This document shows positions 1 through 4,194 of a stretch of DNA of 6,785 nucleotides, one piece after another; the first letter of the stretch is position 1; the number at the start of each line of letters is the position of its first letter. Location of the stretch: assembly GCA_003483885.1 (NCBI GenBank), contig DMXI01000147.1:1-6785 (forward strand), given 5' to 3'. Under the pieces are notes generated by a model. It did not search any database. It had not been told where the DNA came from and worked only from the letters and a program-made list of their open reading frames with translations. This stretch comes from Microscillaceae bacterium (lineage in GTDB: Bacteria; Bacteroidota; Bacteroidia; Cytophagales; Microscillaceae). A program made the position numbers and the translations under genes.

Positions 1-20
1 TTTTGTTGTTGCTAAAATTT

Positions 21-134
21 GCTTCATTTCGCCGAAACAGCTCAAACATTCCCTTGTACCTCGGTCAGTGATCTGTTTTTACGGCTTCACTCCACAAATT
101 TCTTAACGCCAACAAAATAAGGCGAAAATGAAGT
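21..134. repeat. Imperfect 13-bp inverted repeat enclosing an 87-base loop
   Basis: The left arm GCTTCATTTCGCC (21-33) pairs with GGCGAAAATGAAGT (121-134), with a single bulged A at 128 and one terminal G-T pair. A second possible stem uses 32-40 (CCGAAACAG) with 73-78 and 82-84 (CTGTTT...CGG), so the two foldings compete for bases 32-33. The arms could be ends of a small repeat element or part of a structured transcript. No coding sequence lies in the loop. Confidence 0.45.
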
Positions 135-242
135 CCCTATTTTCCAAGTTAATATCTTCATAAACAATTAGTTATAGCCTATTTTTATTCAAATGTATTC
201 ATTATTAGGTTGATGCACATCCGACAAATCGGGATTTATAAA

Positions 243-353
243 CTGTTTCCTTAACAAGAATCGAGTCCCTTGTCGTGTCGAAGAAGTTTCCTCCTGAATT
301 AGGAGGACTAAGGTGGTTTGCTACGCAAGTCGATAAAACCCTTAAGGAAACAG
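243..353. repeat. Long nested stem-loop (12-bp perfect outer stem)
   Basis: CTGTTTCCTTAA at 243-254 is the exact reverse complement of 342-353. Further helices nest inside it: 260-264 with 330-334 (5 bp), 269-275 with 324-329 (6 bp with one bulged T), and TCCTCCT 289-295 with AGGAGGA 301-307 (7 bp, loop GAATT). Together they give an extended hairpin of 111 nt with internal loops. It starts about 110 bases beyond the VOC stop codon, so on the minus strand it could be a 3' UTR structure or terminator region. It could equally be a dispersed palindromic repeat. Confidence 0.55.
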
Positions 354-369
354 CATTGGGCTGTTTCCT
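345..369 (-). terminator. Candidate terminator hairpin downstream of the VOC gene
   Basis: AGGAAACAG (345-353) pairs perfectly with CTGTTTCCT (361-369) around a 7-nt loop. Read on the minus strand, the direction of the AraC and VOC genes, the stem is followed by TAAGGGTTTT, a weak T-rich tail. That fits a poor intrinsic terminator about 93 bases after the VOC stop. The left arm overlaps the right arm of the 243-353 stem, so only one of the two structures can form at a time. The short, interrupted T run keeps confidence low. Confidence 0.35.
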
Positions 370-461
370 GATAAGTTACCAAATTTGAGTCCAACTCCCA
401 TCATAATTAGTTTTTTGGTAATCAGGAGTTTAGAGGTTTAATCGTTAGAAATTAAGATTGA

Positions 462-938
462 TTAATTTTTTGCAGGAGGCGTATGGGTTACAATGTCTAT
501 ACCTATTCCGTTAGGATCTTCAATAGCAAAATGACGATCTCCCCAAGGTTCATCTCTTATGGCTATTTTAATACTGGCTCCTTTGGCCTTAAGCTGCTGG
601 TAAATTTGATCTACATCGTCTACTTCAATGGTTAAATATATCCCCTTGCCACCAAATATTGGTTGGAAAAGTGGTTGTTGAGTAGGGTGATCAGGCAGCA
701 AAAAGCTAATTTCCGCTTGCTTGTTTGGAGTATGCAGCAATAAATAAAACTCATTTTCGAAGGTCACTCCAAATCCTAAAAGCTGTGTATAGAAAGCCTT
801 GGTTTCCTTCAGTTTTTTAGTGATAATTCCAGCGTTTAATTTCATTTTTTGAATAGTTTGAGTTGGGTTAGATTTATGTTGGGCAACCAGGTTGGTCATC
901 CACAAGCCTAACACGAGCGTAAAAAATATCCGTTTCAT
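462..938 (-). CDS. VOC-family (glyoxalase/bleomycin-resistance fold) protein, probably exported
   Basis: This encodes a 158-residue protein with one VOC domain (about residues 32-150). Visible landmarks are an FY pair at 49-50, the strand leading into E105-V-D-D-V-D110, PWG at 131-133, RHF at 135-137, and the closing DPNG motif at 141-144. The family covers metal-dependent lyases, isomerases, dioxygenases and drug-binding proteins; the substrate cannot be read here. The usual first metal ligand, a His on the opening strand, is Ala36, and the usual last ligand Glu is Asp148, so a catalytic metal site is doubtful. I chose the start at 938 because the first 20 residues form a signal peptide (Lys-Arg, hydrophobic core, Ala-Gln end). 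An in-frame ATG at 962 would add eight polar residues. One at 845 would give a cytosolic domain without the leader. The AraC gene lies 83 bases upstream on the same strand. Confidence 0.8.
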   Translation of the reverse strand: MKRIFFTLVLGLWMTNLVAQHKSNPTQTIQKMKLNAGIITKKLKETKAFYTQLLGFGVTFENEFYLLLHTPNKQAEISFLLPDHPTQQPLFQPIFGGKGIYLTIEVDDVDQIYQQLKAKGASIKIAIRDEPWGDRHFAIEDPNGIGIDIVTHTPPAKN

Positions 939-956
939 AGATTTGTTAATTGAACA

Positions 957-979
957 GCACAAAGGTGCATAGATGTGCA
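957..979. promoter_or_regulatory. Candidate operator: GTGCA direct repeat before the VOC gene
   Basis: GTGCA occurs at 965-969 and 975-979, exactly one helical turn apart, and the complementary GCAC lies at 957-960. The cluster is 19-41 bases upstream of the chosen VOC start, in the 83-base gap after the AraC gene. AraC-family proteins usually bind direct half-sites on one face of the helix, so this is a reasonable operator candidate. The half-sites are short and could be chance; no second copy was found before the AraC gene itself. Confidence 0.25.
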
Positions 980-1021
980 GGGTTAGGATTGTAAAAAACG
1001 GACATTATTTAGTGGGGAAAC

Positions 1022-1831
1022 TTAATCCAGGCTGTTGAAAGCTTGAGTAGGAGTAGTTCCGAAGAGCTTTTTAAATTCTTTGATAAAATGAGCCTGGTCG
1101 TGGTAACCCAAATCATAAAAGAGCTTGCTATTGTATAAATGCGTGTTGTTATTGAGTTTTAGCAAGTACTGAAAACGAACAACTTTAGCAAAGGTTTTGG
1201 GAGAATGCCCCACATATTGCTGAAACAAACGCCTTAATTGACGACTACTTAACCCTACATCTATCCCTTGTTCAATAGAGATGGCTCCCTGATTTTGGGC
1301 GATCAAATATAAGGCTTGGGTTAGTCTTGGATCAATAGATTTCACCAGTTGATTGTATAGTTTTCCAAAATATTGGTCAAGTTGCCCGATAATCAATTGT
1401 ATAGGCATTTGAGCGTGAAAGTTTTCATCAATAAAACGAGCGGTATGCGGTAAGACATCGTCGAGCCACTCATCTTTATTGGTAAGTTCATGAGCGTTGA
1501 TTCGGAACAAAAGCGGTAGGGCGGCCGGTAAAAATCGGATGCCTATGTAATGAAAATTTGGGGGAAGTTGGAAACGAGTACTTTGGTTGGTAAAACCCAT
1601 CACAAAACTGTCAGAAGGGCGACTGATGTTAAATAAAATATCCATGCAACCATCGGTAACTACCTGATAGTTAAAACCTTCTGGGAATTGTTGAGTGGTT
1701 TTGAGTTGCCAGTAACAATAAATGAAATCCTGTAAGTGAAAATGAGGGGCAAATTGCTGGTATACAATGTTTTTTTGATGAGAAAGCGGTTGGATGGGAG
1801 TAAATATTTGTCTTAAAGGAGCCTTGCTCAT
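1022..1831 (-). CDS. AraC-family transcriptional regulator with DUF6597-like N-terminal domain
   Basis: This encodes a 269-residue cytosolic DNA-binding regulator. The N-terminal part (about 20-150) has the look of the DUF6597 sensing domain: aromatic-rich FAPHFHLQDFIYCYW near residues 27-41, then the VTDGCMDILF segment. The C-terminal AraC DNA-binding domain has two helix-turn-helix units. The first is around 195-208 (SSRQLRRLFQQYVG), and the second around 239-261 carries the family signature LGYHDQAHFIKEFKKLFG followed by TPTQ. I chose the start at 1831 (MSKAPLRQIF). The open frame extends to 1900, but the extra 23 residues are Phe-rich and look like translated AT-rich spacer. The VOC gene follows 83 bases downstream on the same strand and is the obvious candidate target or co-transcribed partner. 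The inducer is unknown. Confidence 0.88.
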   Translation of the reverse strand: MSKAPLRQIFTPIQPLSHQKNIVYQQFAPHFHLQDFIYCYWQLKTTQQFPEGFNYQVVTDGCMDILFNISRPSDSFVMGFTNQSTRFQLPPNFHYIGIRFLPAALPLLFRINAHELTNKDEWLDDVLPHTARFIDENFHAQMPIQLIIGQLDQYFGKLYNQLVKSIDPRLTQALYLIAQNQGAISIEQGIDVGLSSRQLRRLFQQYVGHSPKTFAKVVRFQYLLKLNNNTHLYNSKLFYDLGYHDQAHFIKEFKKLFGTTPTQAFNSLD

Positions 1832-2002
1832 AAATAGAAAATTGGTAAAATATTGTCTTCTAAATTTATAAAAGAAAAACAAGAAGTGAAAGCAAAACAC
1901 CTGGGATGATGTGGTAGTTATTTTGTGCCGATTTTGTGGATTTTAATTCCCTAAGGGGATAATCTTGGGTAGGGATATGTGAAGTATAAAGCGATAGCTG
2001 AT

Positions 2003-2052
2003 AAAAGGCCATCAATTATTGAGATGAATTATTTAGCGCGGCCTGGCCTTTT
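2003..2052. repeat. 9-bp perfect inverted repeat, terminator-like
   Basis: AAAAGGCCA (2003-2011) is the exact reverse complement of TGGCCTTTT (2044-2052), with a 32-base loop. The A-run and T-run at the feet give it the look of a bidirectional terminator. However, no gene on either strand ends nearby, since the flanking genes diverge from this region. It may terminate an unrecognised small transcript, or be a decayed repeat. The long loop weakens the terminator reading. Confidence 0.4.
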
Positions 2053-2355
2053 TCTTAACCCACCCTTTAGCTGTGCTTGCTGATTTTTGTTAAGTTTGGT
2101 TTTTTGGAAATTGTTCATTGATTTTTTCATTGTAAGAAAGTTAAAATTTTGAAAATGAATGATTGCAAATTTATGAAATAAGTGAATAATAGAAAAATAA
2201 AGTAAAGTAGTACAGTGTGGTGATATTAAAATGCAAGTAATGTATAATGCAAAATTTTATTTTGTATAATTCCTAATAAAAGAATTTAAAAGTATCTTGG
2301 AATCACCTGCTAATGCCTTTAAGACAAGGGATTTGGCCAAAAAGAATAGACTTAT

Positions 2356-2483
2356 ATTAATAATTATTGTACTACTGGACATTTTTTCGTTTGTGGAGAC
2401 ACAAACGAAGGCGACCGCGCCGTTGGCCGTGTCCTCACGGCCAACTTTAGCCAAAATGTCTGGTAGTATGAATGATTATAAAT
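2356..2483 (+). ncRNA. Candidate structured RNA or palindromic repeat: one stem, three abutting hairpins
   Basis: The outer stem pairs 2360-2385 with 2453-2479: 26 pairs with one bulged A at 2472. Three more pairs (2356-2358 with 2481-2483) follow past one mismatch. Inside are three hairpins joined without spacers. They are 2386-2409 (10 bp, GAGA loop of the GNRA type), 2410-2421 (4 bp GGCG/CGCC, loop ACCG) and 2422-2445 (10 bp GTTGGCCGTG, loop TCCT). Bases 2446-2452 are the only unpaired linker. Five outer-stem positions are G-U pairs in plus-strand RNA (2365-2474, 2368-2470, 2369-2469, 2376-2462, 2377-2461). On the minus strand these would be A-C clashes. That points to function as plus-strand RNA, possibly in the leader of the kinase gene 64 nt downstream. 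A mobile REP/MITE-like palindrome is the main alternative. It matches no RNA family I can name. Confidence 0.5.
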
Positions 2484-2496
2484 CCTGTGATAAAAT

Positions 2497-2522
2497 TATA
2501 GAAGTCGAGATGACTTCATATA
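2497..2522 (+). promoter_or_regulatory. Small hairpin just before the kinase start
   Basis: TATAGAAGTC (2497-2506) pairs with GACTTC (2512-2517) and TATA (2519-2522), with a bulged A at 2518 and loop GAGAT. This makes a 10-bp stem ending 25 nt before the ATG at 2548. If the kinase transcript starts upstream, the hairpin would sit in its 5' leader near the ribosome entry region, where no Shine-Dalgarno sequence is visible. A role in translation is possible but unproven; half of the stem is A-T only. Confidence 0.35.
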
Positions 2523-2547
2523 TCTAAAACAACACACCACAAAGATT

Positions 2548-3768
2548 ATGAAAATACCAGAAATCTATCATTCAGAGAGGGAAAGGCTGGCAAATCTACA
2601 TTCGTATTCAATTTTGGATACGTTACCCGAAGAAGATTTTGATGCTATTACCACTTTAGCAGCCCAAATATGTGGTACTTCTATAGCTTTGATTAGCCTG
2701 ATTGATGACAAACGCCAATGGTTTAAATCCAGGGTGGGTCTGGAGGTAGACGAAACCCCCAAAGAGTTGGCCTTCTGTGCGCACGCCATCAATACCCCTA
2801 TGAGTCCAATGGTAGTGCCCGATGCCCGATTAGATGCTCGCTTTGAGAATAACCCACTGGTGATAGGTGAAACCCAGGTCATATTTTATGCGGGCATTCC
2901 GCTCAATACCGCAGAAGGCTTTCCCTTAGGGACACTTTGCGTAATTGATCACGAACCTCAAGAGTTGTCTGAGCAGCAAATGCAAGCCCTGCAGGCTTTG
3001 TCTCGGCAGGTGGTCAAGTTATTAGAGCTAAGAAGAAGCGAAAAACGCTTAGAAAAAGTAAACAAGGTACTAGAACAAAAAAATTACGACCTTCAGCAGT
3101 TTGCCAAAATAGCCGCCCACGATCTAAAGGCCCCTTTGAATAACATTGAAATGATTACCAACTTATTGGCCGAGGTAACCCCAGTAGCGAATGACAAAGA
3201 AGGACGAAAACTCATCAATATGATTAGATCGGCTTCGGGCAACCTCAGAAACTTAGTAGATGGCTTGTTGGCCTATTATCAAAGTGACAACATATCGCAA
3301 GAGATGGTAGCCAAGGTAGATTTGGAGGTAGTGGTACGAAATATCAGACGCTTGCTAAGCTGGAACGAAAGGGTACAGGTGAGGTTACATACTGCCCTCG
3401 AGTATGTGGAACTTAACGAAGCCTTGATTCAACAAATATTATTAAACTTAATGAGTAATGCCTTTAAATATAATGACAAAGAAGTAACCGAAATAGACGT
3501 TTTGGTAAACCTAAGGCAGGATGACTTTTATCGTTTTTGTGTCAAAGACAATGGACCGGGCATTATGCCCAGCTTTCAGGAAAAAATATTTGAGTTGTTT
3601 ACCATTGCTACCAACTTTGACCGCTTTGGCAACAAAGGCAATGGATTGGGTTTGGCTACAGTACAAAAACTCATCAATACCTATGGCGGACAGATATGGG
3701 TAGCCTCCGAAGTAGGAGAGGGGGCCACTTTTACTTTTACGTTGCCCAAAATACCAGCAAGTGTTTGA
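2548..3768 (+). CDS. GAF-domain sensor histidine kinase
   Basis: This encodes a 406-residue protein with no signal peptide or membrane segment, so it is a cytosolic sensor kinase. An N-terminal GAF domain (about 24-160) has the typical DDKRQWFKSRVGL stretch and FCAHAI at 76-81. A short coiled coil (about 160-185) leads to the HisKA dimerisation helix with the H-box HDLKAP, phospho-acceptor His191. The ATPase domain (about 288-400) shows the N-box around Asn304, G1 DNGPGI at 334-339, F-box KIFELF at 346-351, and G2 GNGLGLA at 364-370. All catalytic boxes are intact, so autophosphorylation is expected. The position four residues after His191 is Ala rather than Thr/Asn, the residues usually linked to phosphatase activity in this family. 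No receiver domain or response regulator gene is present in the window, so it is an orphan here. Signal and partner are unknown. Confidence 0.93.
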   Translation: MKIPEIYHSERERLANLHSYSILDTLPEEDFDAITTLAAQICGTSIALISLIDDKRQWFKSRVGLEVDETPKELAFCAHAINTPMSPMVVPDARLDARFENNPLVIGETQVIFYAGIPLNTAEGFPLGTLCVIDHEPQELSEQQMQALQALSRQVVKLLELRRSEKRLEKVNKVLEQKNYDLQQFAKIAAHDLKAPLNNIEMITNLLAEVTPVANDKEGRKLINMIRSASGNLRNLVDGLLAYYQSDNISQEMVAKVDLEVVVRNIRRLLSWNERVQVRLHTALEYVELNEALIQQILLNLMSNAFKYNDKEVTEIDVLVNLRQDDFYRFCVKDNGPGIMPSFQEKIFELFTIATNFDRFGNKGNGLGLATVQKLINTYGGQIWVASEVGEGATFTFTLPKIPASV

Positions 3769-3785
3769 TTTTTACTGTTTCATTG

Positions 3786-3838
3786 TTTCGCTGCGCTTAT
3801 TGTTGCATTGTTCTATTGTTTCGCAATGCGCAGCGGAA
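3786..3838 (+). terminator. Candidate terminator stem after the kinase gene
   Basis: TTTCGCTGCGC (3786-3796) pairs with GCGCAGCGGAAA (3828-3838 used) through 11 pairs including one G-T. The stem starts 18 bases after the kinase stop codon. A pyrimidine-rich tract with (CT)8 and TTTT follows at 3841-3859. The loop is long (31 bases) and contains an alternative pairing (GCATTG 3805-3810 with CAATGC 3824-3829). The position is right for a terminator, but the tail is not a clean T run. Confidence 0.35.
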
Positions 3839-3985
3839 ATCTCTCTCTCTCTCTCTTTTGCAAATATGAGAATGCAATAGTCAATTATGAGTTATGAATT
3901 GATGAATTATTCCGCAATGCGTCGCAAAACTATAGACTAAAAAATCTTCTAACTACCAACAAAATAATCTGCGCTTCGCTGTAAC

Positions 3986-4158
3986 TTTTCACTTAAAATA
4001 CCACCCTAGCCCTCCTAAACTCCGATAGAATCGGAACTTAGAGCAGAGAGGAACTCTCTGGACTCGATAAGTTTTCGCTTCGCGCCACTCTTGTTCCCTT
4101 ATCCCTGTTCCCTAACCTCGCTTCGCGCCATTTTTCACTTTTAGTTTTTCACTTAAAA
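3986..4158. repeat. Direct repeats in the kinase-uvrB spacer
   Basis: TTTTCACTTAAAA is present at 3986-3998 and again at 4146-4158. A third copy of its core, TTTTTCACTT, at 4131-4140 makes a 14-base tandem with 4145-4154. A separate 13-base word, TCGCTTCGCGCCA, occurs at 4075-4087 and 4118-4130. Sequence after the first pair is also loosely alike (C-rich, then CCT). This suggests local duplication of intergenic DNA. Confidence 0.6.
4021..4073. repeat. Two neighbouring triloop hairpins, one with paired GA bulges
   Basis: TCCGAT (4021-4026) and ATCGGA (4030-4035) form a 6-bp stem with loop AGA. Next to it, CAGAGAG (4044-4050) and CTCTCTG (4054-4060) form a 7-bp stem with loop GAA. The second stem continues outward as GAG/CTC (4041-4043/4063-4065) and AACTTA/TAAGTT (4035-4040/4068-4073). 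A GA dinucleotide bulges on the 3' side at each junction (4061-4062 and 4066-4067), giving 16 pairs in total. The two hairpins share base 4035 at their boundary. Either could act as a terminator part for the converging genes. Confidence 0.5.
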
Positions 4159-4194
4159 AGCCCCCCCTAATCCTTATTCCTCTCTCCACTAAAG

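Larger units (their letters stand above)
1..461. other. Gene-free, repeat-rich left flank
   Basis: I see no convincing coding region here on either strand. The stretch lies downstream of the VOC gene, which reads leftwards and stops at 462. It holds several inverted repeats listed separately: an imperfect 13-bp pair at 21-33/121-134, a long nested stem-loop at 243-353 with a competing hairpin at 345-369, and two interleaved short stems at 376-430. The first 135 bases look like one end of a structured repeat that may continue beyond the left edge; this is an impression and was not checked against other copies. Confidence 0.6.
1832..2547. other. Long divergent intergenic region
   Basis: About 715 bases separate the AraC start (minus strand) from the kinase start (plus strand), so promoters for both should lie here. 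No good TAnnTTTG/TTTG pair was found. TAAGTTTG at 2091-2098 matches the -7 consensus on the plus strand but lacks a well-spaced -33 element. The region holds an inverted repeat at 2003-2052, a very AT-rich tract around 2100-2290, the large palindromic cluster at 2356-2483 and a small hairpin at 2497-2522. Short open frames across the palindromes look non-coding. Confidence 0.6.
3769..4194. other. Convergent intergenic region with clustered short repeats
   Basis: No gene is visible between the kinase stop and the uvrB stop. The spacer is AT-rich but studded with GC-rich palindromic words of the CGCTTCGCG/CGCAATGCG kind at 3789-3796, 3822-3835, 3913-3925, 3971-3980, 4076-4086 and 4119-4129. It also holds a (CT)8 run at 3841-3856, two different 13-bp direct repeats, and two triloop hairpins at 4021-4073. 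Both flanking genes point into it, so transcription terminators should be here. Confidence 0.65.

Noticed and set aside
939..962. Eight-residue extension of the VOC protein (MCCSINKS)
   Set aside because: It would place polar residues before an otherwise standard signal peptide that begins at 938.
1832..1900. N-terminal extension of the AraC protein by 23 residues
   Set aside because: The extension is Phe-rich translated AT-rich spacer and unlike known AraC N-termini; the ATG at 1831 gives a normal start.
2243..2270. Two TGTATAAT words resembling sigma-70 -10 boxes (2241-2248, 2263-2270)
   Set aside because: The region is so AT-rich that these are expected by chance, and this phylum uses a different -7 consensus.
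2257..2454. 65-residue open frame on the minus strand
   Set aside because: It covers the same palindromes in antisense and has no recognisable domain.
2356..2483. Retron msr-msd, integron attC site or tRNA as the identity of the palindrome
   Set aside because: No reverse transcriptase or integrase gene is nearby, the attC core words are not matched, and arm sizes do not fit a tRNA.
2297..2527. 76-residue open frame on the plus strand before the kinase
   Set aside because: Its middle is built from the hairpins of the multi-arm palindrome, it resembles no family I know, and the opposite strand is equally open. It is more likely structured non-coding DNA.
2568..2882. 104-residue minus-strand open frame inside the kinase gene
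   Set aside because: It is antisense to the well-supported GAF domain; there is no independent evidence for it.
3521..3703. 60-residue plus-strand open frame in another frame of the kinase gene
   Set aside because: It overlaps the ATPase domain motifs, which are clearly encoded in the main frame.
3841..3856. (CT)8 dinucleotide run as a phase-variation switch
   Set aside because: It lies after the kinase stop, between converging genes, so slippage would not change a reading frame or an evident promoter.
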